64,000 nt of DNA from Pilasporangium apinafurcum. Taxonomy: Eukaryota > Oomycota > Peronosporomycetes > Pythiales > Pythiaceae. Positions within the stretch are counted from its first letter, which is position 1; every line of letters starts with the position of its first letter. Of the stretch, positions 42,435 through 52,170 are shown piece after piece. Both the position numbers and the translations under genes were made by a program. Below the pieces are notes generated by a model. That model was not told the origin of the DNA. It was given only the letters and a program-made list of their open reading frames with translations, and did not search any database. The stretch lies in contig BCKE01000067.1 in the NCBI GenBank assembly GCA_001600495.1, positions 76,167-140,166 of the forward strand, in the 5' to 3' direction.

Positions 42435-44421
42435 ACAAATATCTAAATAGTTGGAATTATTTACGCTGCATTAAACCTCCAATGAGGTGGTACTGATGAC
42501 TACTACTTATCTAATCGATCATTCAGCATGGATGTGCAAAGAAGGAGAGGCATTTGGTGTTGACCACCAAGAGAGAATCTGGTGTAGTAATCATTACACT
42601 CTACTCCAGACATCCTGATTTTCCTCTTCCGTCGTTTGTCATGAAAGATAACCGATGAAATAACTACCGTTTGGTTGGGCATGGTCAAAGCTTCGAGAGT
42701 CGAAATGGGTTCAAGACAGAGAGTATGAGATGCGACGGCTCATATGCCTGGGTACCGCAAAAAAAGAAAGATATCGCAATTGGGCTATTCTGTGCTACAT
42801 TTTGGTGAACTGATTCTCCAATTTTCTATATTTTCCCAGTTTATGCCAAGCAAAAGCAAGTCCATTTTGGTATTTGTTCTATATTAAATTTAGCTAATAA
42901 CCATCTTCTCATAGCAAATGATTAGTTTACTAAATGATTGGTATTTATATAATAATATAATACTATACTATTTCTATTCTAAAAAATAGTCTACTAAAAT
43001 TAAACTAAATATAGAAAATTTTATTTTATTAATATTTATTTTGGTGATTTAAGAACGTATCCTGACTAGAAACTAAAAATCAGGACGTATGGAGGAGAAT
43101 GAAATGACTAAAATATCAGAACCCATGGAGAATGGATGATCACTCGCATACTCCTGTCTCATAAGATCACTGAAAGACGCGTCCTTCATGGACACACTCG
43201 CACACATGTACCTATTGAAGTTCGAGTAAATAGTCTAAGGAAGAAACCAATCACAAAGCTCCGTATGTAGCCCACTTGCGACGGAGTTTGGCAAAAACTC
43301 ATCATTCCAACATTTGCATCCAGCTGCAACATTCACTCATAGCATAGCTTTGATCAGCGCCAATAGCAAGTAAAACGTCGTAAGCAATTTTTCATCTTTC
43401 CATCGTCAAGAATTTGGGAGATTTGCGCCCACACAAGCGCGGATTCATTACACCTAATCGGTCAGCTGATGGTGTCACTCAGGTCAATGCAGCAGCCGTC
43501 AAAAACCATCTGACAACCAAGAAAAAATCGCACAAGTGAAATGAAGTCGTGCGTAATACGTGGCCCAAAGCCTTGATTTGCGAGTCGGTGATGTGTGCGC
43601 TATTTAAATTGGTAGCAAAATCCTGATGTACCTTCGTTGGTTCCTGTCGCCTGTGTCCTCGGGCTTGCCTTCACCTCAAGCACAAGGAGAAAATCAGAAT
43701 TGCGTGACGTATCGGTGCGAAGGAATTGAGTCTTACGATGACGCTTTTCCCTATCAACAAATTAGTGTCCAGTCAAATTTCCGTTGATGATAAAGATATC
43801 TCCACAATGTCATCTCATTTGCTAGGCTCGCAGCTGTGGACCATCTTGCAACTTCCAGTCTTGTTCAAAAGCACGCTTAGCCCATGCATGAATCCATATT
43901 GTGAGTTCATCGATACGGAAATGTGGACGGCTTTGAAAAAATGGATATGAAGTAGAACGTTAATAAATTGATCAACCAGCTTTTGCACGAACTGAGTTGA
44001 TCAAGATGCAGATAATAGTGATGAATGAGGTGATAGTATTGATCGGCCATGCAACCGAGATGAAGTTGTAAACGATAATCAGTCGCGACTTCCAGGATGC
44101 GACCCTGGTGACAATCGCACATTACTTGACGATAGTGTTGAATTCCGATCGTATCATGGGATTGGACGGTGAAAAATTTATAAAATGATATGTTCCAAGC
44201 GTTGATGAAGAACGGAAAGACTTGTTCTACGAGTTGATAAAGAAATATCCATATTTCGAGCGACTGTAAGAAGTCTATACGCAGCAGCTTTTCGAAAGTT
44301 CGATATGCAGAATTGGCATAACTTTCATATTTTGCAAGCAAATTCGTTTTCAAGCAATATTGATGGGTTATCTTAAAGTCAAAAAATATGCACTGTTCAA
44401 CGCCACAAAAGTCTAGACAAA
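42435..44421. other. Intergenic stretch between copies F and G
   Basis: About 2 kb without a supported gene. It is very AT-rich from about 42860 to 43060. From 43080 to 44370 several coding-like but interrupted frames occur on the plus strand, with no recognisable domain; probably relics. Confidence 0.4.
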
Positions 44422-44994
44422 CTAGGAAGTTTCCGCCACAGCGGATTCGGTCTCGAAGCCGAACTTATCAATCCAGTATTGGATCTGATGGTCGTTATTG
44501 GAGTTATCCGTCGCGCCACTGAAGATCGGACGCATGTATACTGTGTCCGTCTGGACAGTACGTTCATCTACGATGGTTGTGCGCACACATGTGCCTTGTT
44601 GCCAGAGTGAAAGACTCATCTTCCCCCATTGATGAGACTGACCAGGTCCAATTTCCACGAAGCCATCCTCCTTCAATTTATCACTGACACCCTTGGCGAC
44701 TGCCATACTAAAGCCGGAAACTCCACCAACGATACTAGCGGCCGTGCCAATGGAAGCGGCAGCGCCAGTGACGGTCGCTAAGGCACTAGTTGAAACACCT
44801 AGTACCGATACAATGCCATTCGCTGCTAGCGTAGAAGCAACTGGCGCCGCTGCACCGGCCGTACCAATCACAGAGGCAGCCGCTCCGATGACAGTGACGA
44901 CGATACCGGCGATCTTGAGTGCGGCTTCGTCTGGTCCGATTTTGCACTGGTATGTGTCTGAGGTGTTGTTAACGATGGAGAGATAGGAGCCCAT
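44422..44994 (-). CDS. MGSYLS family protein, copy G
   Basis: 190 residues starting MGSYLSIVNNTSDTYQCKIG. Hydrophobic centre GIVVTVIGAAASVIGTAGAA. The C-terminal domain is conserved (IGPGQSHQWGKMSLSLWQQG, VYMRPIFSGATDNSNNDHQI). N-myristoylation motif kept. It is the nearest copy to the composite transposon, 499 bp from its left terminal repeat. Initiator at 45038-45053. Confidence 0.85.
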   Translation of the reverse strand: MGSYLSIVNNTSDTYQCKIGPDEAALKIAGIVVTVIGAAASVIGTAGAAAPVASTLAANGIVSVLGVSTSALATVTGAAASIGTAASIVGGVSGFSMAVAKGVSDKLKEDGFVEIGPGQSHQWGKMSLSLWQQGTCVRTTIVDERTVQTDTVYMRPIFSGATDNSNNDHQIQYWIDKFGFETESAVAETS

Positions 44995-45037
44995 GATGAA
45001 TGTTGGTGTTTGTTTTTGCTGGGATGCACTGCAGAAA

Positions 45038-45053
45038 GCAAATTGTGGAATGA
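45038..45053 (-). promoter_or_regulatory. Oomycete-type initiator of copy G
   Basis: On the minus strand TCATTCCACAATTTGC, a perfect match to TCATTYYNCAWTTT, 44 nt 5' of the start. Confidence 0.65.
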
Positions 45054-45492
45054 ATTAATTTGTCAAACGCTTTGCTGCACAGTGTCGGTGTTATCACAAG
45101 AGCGGACCGTCACGAAAGAAAACGCGTGGGTGCATGTTCAATGGCGCCTTTCGAAAGTGTTATTCATTGACTTTGAGGTGTTGTAAAGTTGTGGGCAGTC
45201 AATTGCATTCTCAACCATAAGCGCACCATTAGCATCGTCTAGAGCAACACGTTGTTCAACCAAAGCGGCTGTTTAAGACTATTTCTCATTAGTGGCCAAG
45301 CTAATCAAGCCAAACAGCAAAATGGGTTCACAATCGTCTTTCTTTCTTGTCCACAAGTTTCGAAGTGAAGTCAGTGTGGGAACTGTACTATCACCATCCT
45401 AAGTGCGAATGTTATGATACGACACTAATTAAGTTCAAATATTTAAAAAATAATACATAAAATAGTATGCATTAGTTAGCATTATTATATTA

Positions 45493-45513
45493 GGCAACGA
45501 GAATGTCACCTTC
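45493..45513 (+). repeat. Left terminal inverted repeat of composite element
   Basis: 21 bp beginning GGCAACGAGAATGTCACC; 19 of 21 bases match the reverse complement of 49426-49446 (mismatches at two A/C positions). A further ATTATTA outside (45481-45487) is also mirrored at 49452-49458. Confidence 0.75.
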
Positions 45514-45525
45514 CGTACCCGAAGG
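45509..45525. repeat. Small hairpin at the Fanzor 3' end
   Basis: CCTTC and GAAGG pair around a 7-nt loop (CGTACCC), overlapping the terminal repeat and 54 nt beyond the Fanzor stop. Its place fits where the guide-RNA scaffold of Fanzor/TnpB elements is normally encoded, but a 5-bp stem is weak evidence. Confidence 0.4.
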
Positions 45526-45578
45526 ACAATAATGTTCGAGACCCTCAGCCATGAAGTAAGGATCGAACTATCTACCTG

Positions 45579-47705
45579 CTACCCAAAGGCGCTAAGTAAA
45601 CACTTTCTCTTTTTTTTGTACTCATAAGTTCTAGCTCTACAAAACTCTGGAGGTCGAGGTTCACCTTGGAGTTGTAGTTGAGTCAGACGTAAGATATTCT
45701 TGGACGCGTTATCATCTCGGTTCACAGTCATACCATAACACACATTGCTTCTACAATGGAGTACACTATGAACCTTGAGATTACGTTTGATGCCGTCTCT
45801 GCACTTGCACTTGGAGTACTGGTTGACTAGCATTTCTTCACGACAGACTGCATGAATTTTACTAGTCTTGTACTCATCTGTCATAGTTCATCTCTCTTCG
45901 AAGTAACACTTACTCCAAGTGACTAAGACGGTAGGCAGCTACCGAGAAGATCCGGGTGCAAACCCCACCGTTTATATTTTTACATACCCAGTTACATATC
46001 TGATAATGTTAGGACTACTCATTTTTACGAAAAGCGTAATTACGTCATCGCATGTTTATGCGCAAGGAAGAATGGTTGGTTCTTAGGCCATTAGGAAATG
46101 AATGGCTAGTAAGAAAGAGAGTAGTGCAGGCTAACACAATAATATCACTTTGCATTTTTCCAACTCCACAACAAACATCTTGATTACTCCAATCGCCAAA
46201 ACCCACAATCGTTCGACGGCCAGCTTCCTCGGTCAACTTCAAACATAATTCACGCAACTTCTTTTGCATAAAAACGTATCGCTTGAACTTAAGATCACGA
46301 AAACGTTTGACCATGCTGAAATCAAGCAACGTATCTACTCGAGGGATCAAATACTTGATATATATTTGAAAATATTGTAGAGTCACTGTCTTCTTGGTCG
46401 GCATGTTCCGAATAGCTTCGAGTACTTTTGGATTGTTGTCTTGCCAATAGCGAATCATTTTCCCGCTATGTTTGAATCGAGGATCTTCGTAGTATTCCTT
46501 GGCAGAACATGAAATCTTTTGCCCTTTCTGGTTCGTGCCACAAAAGATCTCTTCGACCTGGATTCAGACCCCATATCACCTTGTAATCCTTCAGCTTTAG
46601 CTCTTGAGAAATTACTTCCACTTTTGGTTTTCGAAGCGCGATGCTTACAGCTTTACCATCTGTTATAATTTCACTTGCAAACTTTCGGGTTTTGGTCTCA
46701 AACTTGTCAATATGAAAAAGCTTACACCACTATTCTTCGGAAACATCTCTCCACCCATTACGTTTGGGAGGAATATCCAGACCAGCGCACTTTAGTAGTG
46801 CCCAAAGACCATCCGTACACATCTTGAAATGGCTGCATTCAAACCCGCGCTTGTAAGAAAGAAGACTGAACAGACGAAGGTGTTTGTTGTCTTGGGTGTA
46901 CTCCTGGACTGGATGCTTGGATTCAAAGTAGCGAAGAAATTTATACTACAATGGCATGAGTAAATGGGAAGCTTGAGTTACTTGTCCTTTCTTGTTTCGG
47001 GGCAACCGCAAACGATATATCCACACTATTTCATCATCATCATTGTACTCTTGATCGAAAATATTCTTCAACATGTCGTACGCTTGTCTTCCATCCAATT
47101 GATAACGATGTTTCAAATATCGCTTGAACCGTCAATAGAAGTTTGTCTTGATTGAATTTGAAGCATTCGTTGCCATTTGTTTACTGACGTTCTGATACCA
47201 TCCTAATGTAATGGAAGAGGAATCTGCGTGTTTACAGTCGAACCACGCCAGGAATTGTAGAGATCTACGGATTCTCGGAACACATTATTCTTGATTGTTT
47301 TTTAGCTCTTTCTCCGACAGTCACAGCAGACAAGCACTGATAGAAGAACGGCTGATTGAGTTCAGAAGCAAGACGGCTTTCTGCGCATAGTCGAGCAATG
47401 TGAAGATTGGCGAGCACGTACGCTTCAAGAACAGCTTTGTTCATATCACGTAAAACGTCCGCCCAAGGTAACGCCTTTGCTTTCTTTTTGCAAAACGACT
47501 TGAGTGTTGTCTTCACCACAGTAATATCCGTGTCGGCGTTCGTAGCTTTATGCTCGATCACGTTTGGACGTTGGTGCTTGGGGGCTTGGTTTCTTTAGTT
47601 TTCTTGGTTTGCAACTGATCGAGATCCAACACGACCCCTTCGACGTCACTGTCTTCACTATCGCCCGGCTGGTGCTTCTTCTTCCGTGTCCCTTTCGTCG
47701 GCATG
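45579..47705 (-). pseudogene. Fanzor (TnpB-like RNA-guided nuclease) remnant
   Basis: Start-like ATG at 47705 (MPTKGTRKKKHQPGDSEDSD). Recognisable parts in order: N-terminal helical domain (VIEHKATNADTDITVVKTTL, KAVLEAYVLANLHIARLC; 47561-47265), RFKRYLKHRYQLDGRQAYDM, FSLLSYKRGFECSHFKMCTD, RuvC-I (VIWGLNPGRRDLL near 46562, with Asn where the catalytic Asp of DPG is expected), RYWQDNNPKVLEAI, the bridge-like FRDLKFKRYVFMQKKLRELC, RuvC-II (RRTIVGFGDWSNQD near 46190), then DEYKTSKIHAVC, a degenerate zinc ribbon, and RuvC-III (NRDDNASKNIL near 45694-45727) with the typical GEPRPPEFCR tail. Several stops and frame changes (at least six) interrupt it. The order and motifs identify Fanzor with good confidence; activity is lost. 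Confidence 0.8.
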
Positions 47706-47924
47706 GCTAGTTGAAAAATGAGTTCGAAAGGAAGATACAAAATTGGTGTGCGTCGACCACTCTTACATGATTGACTAAAAAAAGTTACAGTTATGCATTC
47801 ATTTGTTCATATATATGAACAGTCAGATAATTCGATGTATTGTCTTATCACATTCCAAATGTTTCACTTTTGCGCAATCCATCTTCGTAACGTACAGTTC
47901 TTTGTTTACTTTCACTTTGACGAC

Positions 47925-47982
47925 CGATACCGATCACCGACTACCGATTGATTTTATGATCGGTATTCGGTGATCGGTATCG
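47925..47982. repeat. 24-bp-arm hairpin between transposase and Fanzor
   Basis: Arms 47925-47948 and 47959-47982 pair with 23 of 24 bases around a 10-nt loop. Each arm holds direct repeats of ACCGAT. It lies about 220 nt 5' of the Fanzor start, so it could be a promoter, a transposase subterminal site, or a nested small element. Confidence 0.65.
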
Positions 47983-48535
47983 ATAACATGTTGGATTGCA
48001 TGATTGGTCATTATTGCCAATCATCCATTCGTCAAAATCGACAATTGGTGTAACACATGCCTGACCTTGCGTTCGAGGTCAGACGACATTACATACCTCA
48101 AAGTTATTTCAATACATTAAGAGGGAAAACAGTCAGAAATACATAGTTATATATAAATATATGTGTAAAGGAAGAAAGTGGAAAAATGATCGTAATCAGA
48201 TTAGGAAAAAATGCATTGAAAGGGAGCTTAGATGTAGTGGTAGCGAACTAAGTCTTCCATCTAATTCACTTTTCATTTTGCCTTCAAGTTACCATCTCCG
48301 CCCACCAACGTTTTTGAAGTTCTTTGTGTTTCGACCAATCATATCTCTTATAATAGATTTTCGGCCAATTATAGTCGTCTAAACCAAGTAATCGTCACAA
48401 AAGATACACTTGAGTGTGATTGGTGTTCACTTGAAGCCGAAAGTAAACTTAAGTTATACAATCAAAAACGATACTGCTCTGGGAATCCAAACAAGAATAA
48501 GCTGCTGAAACGAGAAAAAGAACTAAAAAATCTGT

Positions 48536-48613
48536 TGTGAAGAATGTGGTGATTCATTCAATAACAAGAATTCTTTGTCCCAGCACAAACGTAGCCATCA
48601 TTACAAAAGCTAA
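48536..48613 (+). pseudogene. C2H2 zinc finger fragment
   Basis: CCEECGDSFNNKNSLSQHKR then SHHYKS and a stop: one complete C-x2-C...H-x4-H finger. Upstream coding-like residues (RYCSGNPNKNKLLKREKELK) are in another frame. It is antisense to the transposon genes and is probably a captured or relic host fragment. Confidence 0.4.
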
Positions 48614-48696
48614 CAGTCTGCGATTTGGACTCGAAGAACTGGACTATGTGTTCTAAAATATATCAATTTTGAGTATTTGTCGACAGTGCAAGTTAA

Positions 48697-49396
48697 TCAA
48701 CTTGCGCTAGAGATTGCAGTTAGATCATAATTACTACCAGCAGCATTGTCTGGCTTTTCTTCTTTCTTCTGTGGCCACGTCTGTACGGGTAGCAGTTTCT
48801 TGCTTACCGAGTTCACACTTCCTGAAAACAAGCACCAATCAACAACGCCATTGGGTGATGCTGCTAAGATCAATGAATGTAAATTTCCTCGTTTTCCTGG
48901 TTTTCTCACAATAGCTCTCTGACCTTTCACACCCCATGCGTACTTTCGACAATGATTGGCAAAGAACGCTGCTTCATCTAACGCTATCCATTTTCTCTTT
49001 GTATGTTTGGATAATGATGCCAAAAAATGGCGTTGTTGTGCTCTACAGGCTTCTTGATAAGCGATGGAAGCCTTTTTGTACGTGATTTTATGTTCTGGCA
49101 AAATGCGTTGGCTTGTTCGTAAAGAGATGTTAACGTCATATATATTTTTTTACAAAAGTAACTCCGTCAGCAAGTGTGCTTGTATTGTGATTGAGAAAAA
49201 AATTGACGAGTTGGTTGTACTGGTTGTCATTCAATTTTCGCAGATGAGATCGATTGAGAGGTTGTGCAAACTTAACACCACTAAACCAACGCTGAATGGT
49301 TCGTTTGCATACATCAAGAATATCAGCTATCTTGTTGAGGGTGAACTTTTTGGTCCGAAGACGAAAACAAATTTGTTGTTCAGCAATCGATTTCAT
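48697..49396 (-). pseudogene. IS630/Tc1-mariner transposase remnant
   Basis: The first frame (49396-49136) has a helix-turn-helix: SIAEQQICFRLRTKKFTLNK, IADILDVCKRTIQRWFSG. After a frame change in an A-rich run near 49140, the second frame continues QRILPEHKITYKKASIAYQE and enters the catalytic core: WIALDEAAFFANHCRKYAWG (first Asp of the DDE triad) and RAIVRKPGKRGNLHSLILAA. It ends at 48697 without the second Asp and Glu, so about the last third is missing. It starts 30 nt from the right terminal repeat, as expected for this family. Confidence 0.75.
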
Positions 49397-49425
49397 GACT
49401 ATATATTTTTTATAAATAAAAAAAT

Positions 49426-49446
49426 GAAGGGGACATTCTCGGTGCC
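49426..49446 (-). repeat. Right terminal inverted repeat of composite element
   Basis: On the minus strand it reads GGCACCGAGAATGTCCCC and then TTC; matches the left repeat at 19 of 21 positions. Confidence 0.75.
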
Positions 49447-49833
49447 ACGAGTAATAATTCGCACTTCAAAATCTATTGTGCCGCTGCTGGATCGAGTAAG
49501 CTACATATAGGCAAGCGGAGTCAGTGCGCGACATTTTTCGGCGCGTGAGTCACCGCGTACCTATCGATGCTCAATACCAACGGTGAAATTTTGATGTAAG
49601 TCGGTTCAGTTATGGGGTTCAAAGTCCCACTTCCTAATACATGGCAGAGGGAATCATAGAAATGTTTTGAGCGTTTCTGGTTCCAAAGATATCTTTATTT
49701 CGATTAAACCCGCAGCTGTTGATGCAGGTTGTGCTGTTATCGATTTATAATTCCTATCACAGTGGAGCCACGTCTAAAACTGATCTAGCATCGAATATTC
49801 ATGAGAACATCGGTTTAAGGAGAAAATCATACT

Positions 49834-50930
49834 CTACGAAGTACCGAAAACACGAACGAATCGCCTGATTCTTTCCACACACATGAGCTCCAGCAACTCA
49901 ACCCACGTGTGGTGATGTGCACGTACGTACCCAGCAGACAGCTGGACTCGCTGCTCTTGTCGACTAAGATGCTCGGAATAATCGAGAAAGGGAGGCATAA
50001 CATAGGTAGGCAGCTTGCTCATGCCGATCTCAGTTAGCGCATCTAAGCAGATCACTTACGTACTAAAGTTTAACAAAGTCTGCTCAAAGCGCTATGTGTT
50101 CAAGATTTCCATCCAGTTACACAGTGTTACTCATACCACTCGTCGTACTACTTTATTAAAGCCTTGGGCAGATGATCCCTTAGTCATATATGCATCTTAT
50201 GCTTGATACTGCTTGTGGTATATGCAGGCGGACTCCCGTGTACAATTGTATTTTACCAATGACAATACGAACCGGCTGACATCTGGCAACAACCAATCAC
50301 GTCGAAATGCATCCTCCTCCCTACATACACAAAAGTATTCAGTCACTTTCTCTGACGTGCCAAAGAAGATGAAAGTAATATAGGATATGTAAATCCATTT
50401 GTCCAGTTTCAAGGTGGTCCGTAGAAATTACGTAAGTGGGATGTCTGCTTTTTTGTTGTTTCGTTCTGACCCATTCTCTGATGTTGTTGGATGCGTCACA
50501 TGTTCCACTTCAACATCACCGAGTGGCTCTTTTACGCCCAGATTTCTCTAGAACGGCTACAGACTTTTCCGCTATGTCGCTTTTTTTTTTGAGGGATAGA
50601 TGAACAAAGCGACTGGAAGTTTTTGAAATTTCTCAAGCACTGTATCTGTGTCAAAGAAAATGTAGTCATTAGTTTGTTGTACAGCATACCTTTGTAGTGC
50701 TCTTTACACACCGCCAAACATTGCATGGATAACAGTTGTGGCACTGTATTTACCTCTGCTCGGACTAAAAAAAGCAGAAAATTCATCATACAACTTTGTG
50801 GAATTCTTAGCCCTTATGGATACTCCTTTTTCGCAACGCAGCAAACGACCAGCGAAATTGACTGAATGGCGTATGTGGATCCGTACTTGCACATGGGTGT
50901 TATAATATCTACAGTAGATAGGATCTCGCA
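49834..50930 (-). pseudogene. Decayed multi-exon gene, family not recognised
   Basis: Long coding-like stretches follow each other on the minus strand. Near 50760-50560: QLLSMQCLAVCKEHYK, a possible 44-nt intron, then DTVLEKFQKLPVALFIYPSK up to a run of A. Near 50530-50430: GVKEPLGDVEVEHVTHPTTS. Near 50405-50200: KLDKWIYISYITFIFFGTSE and REEDAFRRDWLLPDVSRFVL. Near 50160-49834 one frame reads GFNKVVRRVV, VTLCNWMEILNT, RFEQTLLNFST and then DALTEIGMSKLPTYVMPPFL with three stops between these pieces. It looks like a host gene that has lost its frame; no domain was identified. Confidence 0.5.
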
Positions 50931-51588
50931 AGCAGCCTTCACCAGGCTGCGTCTAGTAAACAAACGTGACGAATAATGTACCTGCTACCGCTAAAATCGA
51001 AGAAATCAGCGCCTTATAAGTTCAGTTTCTTGAAGTTTCGTGCGAATTGCGTATGGCGTGTGGGGGCTTCGGTGGCGATAGGATTTTTCCAACAGTCTCC
51101 CACTCTTCTTGCTACAAATGGCGAATGTATAAAGTTCTTCGACGTTCTTCATAGTGGCTTCTTACCCCAGTCACATAGTTGCGTGATCCTCTTGTGCTAC
51201 ATCTGCTCCACGTGTTATGGAAATAGTTCGTCATGGTCACGGTAAAGAAAACTCCAGATGATCCACATGCATTGAAATGATCAAGAATGCACAATTTTCT
51301 TCATTTAGGCTCACTTATTTCCCACAAATTCAATTTATTGTGTTTTTGTAATTAATATTTTCTTTGGAATTATTATTTTTTTTGGGTTTTTTGCTTTGTT
51401 CCATAGCTGACATCGGAGCACAGCGACTACAAAGTCCTGCACTTGACATGGAAGGAAGACGGCAAGGCAGACATTATTAAGCTGTGCATCTTTGTTTGCT
51501 ATTTCCATTGATAGTATTATTATTGCAATTCTCGGTTCAAAAATATCACTGTATACATGATGTGCGCAATTTGGGCAAATAGACAGAC
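50931..51588. other. Intergenic region
   Basis: No supported gene. A plus-strand exon-like piece follows an acceptor at about 51413 (TSEHSDYKVLHLTWKEDGKA) but has no partner exon. Confidence 0.35.
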
Positions 51589-52170
51589 CTACATAGAGAA
51601 GCGCTCGATGAAAAAATCGAGTGCTTCTTCCAGACTGGGAAGCTCACGAGCCGTAGTCGCCGTTGTGGTAGCAGTAGACGTAGTAGCTTCAATGTTAATG
51701 TCGACTGTTTGGGGTGATGATGGCTGTTCTTTCACCATTGGTTCATTGCTATGAGGAGAGCAAATCTCCATCTTCTCTGGCGATTTGGACGGTGTCTTTA
51801 GCTTTGATAATGGTCGACATATCACAGGTCGCGACACCAACGCCTTCCGATCAATCGTGAAATCACGACGCAGACACAATATCTTCTCTTTAGCGCCCTG
51901 CAGCCGAGAAGACACTTGTTCTTGATATTTATGGGCGTGGGTCTGCACCTGTCGGATCGATCGCGTGCCAATATGCGCAGTAATTGCCCGCCATGGGCCA
52001 TGTGGATACTTCCGAAGTGCTTCTAAAAAGCGATCATGCTCATGGACGGTCCACATTCCTCGGTTCTTTGTATCTCTTTTCCGAGCGCGGCCTGTTTTCG
52101 TACCTGCGATGCAGATCGGCGATGGGAAGCTCGCACGCAGCGCAAGGCACTGCATTGAAGAAGGTGACAT
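51589..52170 (-). CDS. Single-repeat Myb (SHAQKYQ-type) transcription factor
   Basis: A single-exon ORF of 193 residues. Residues about 38-92 hold one Myb/SANT repeat: GMWTVHEHDRFLEALRKYPH, GPWRAITAHIGTRSIRQVQT, HAHKYQEQVSSR. The third helix ends QVQTHAHKYQ, the oomycete/plant variant of the SHAQKYF motif that contacts DNA. A basic patch (KTGRARKRDTKNR) precedes it. The C-terminal 80 residues are Ser/Thr/Pro-rich and end with LPSLEEALDFFIERFSM, a short conserved amphipathic tail. Expected role: nuclear sequence-specific regulator. Which in-frame ATG is used is uncertain (52170 or the downstream Met of MQCLALRASF). Confidence 0.85.
   Translation of the reverse strand: MSPSSMQCLALRASFPSPICIAGTKTGRARKRDTKNRGMWTVHEHDRFLEALRKYPHGPWRAITAHIGTRSIRQVQTHAHKYQEQVSSRLQGAKEKILCLRRDFTIDRKALVSRPVICRPLSKLKTPSKSPEKMEICSPHSNEPMVKEQPSSPQTVDINIEATTSTATTTATTARELPSLEEALDFFIERFSM

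Larger units (their letters stand above)
45493..49446 (-). mobile_element. Composite Tc1/mariner-Fanzor DNA transposon, decayed
   Basis: About 3.95 kb bounded by matching terminal inverted repeats. Reading along the minus strand from the right end: transposase remnant (49396-48697), a non-coding middle with a C2H2 fragment on the other strand and a strong hairpin, the Fanzor remnant (47705-45579), and a short tail with a hairpin at the left terminal repeat. Both genes share orientation and both ends match each other, which supports one element rather than two neighbours. Fanzor genes are known as passengers of eukaryotic DNA transposons, including mariner-type ones. A TA stands next to the left terminal repeat (45491-45492) but not immediately at the right one, so exact ends and target duplication are unresolved. 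Both genes carry stops and frame breaks, so this copy is not autonomous. Confidence 0.75.

Noticed and set aside
43080-44370. Possible transposase or effector relic in the 2-kb gap of the cluster
   Set aside because: Several coding-like pieces, but none with a motif that could be named; stops in every frame.
45541-45970. tRNA-like words (GTTCGATCC near 45562, GGGTGCAAACCCC near 45955) suggesting a SINE or tRNA gene
   Set aside because: No cloverleaf could be formed: A-box and acceptor stem are missing, and the two words are in opposite orientation within the Fanzor remnant and its tail.
51400-51510. Plus-strand exon-like piece TSEHSDYKVLHLTWKEDGKA after an acceptor
   Set aside because: Only about 30 codons, no partner exon or start found on either side.
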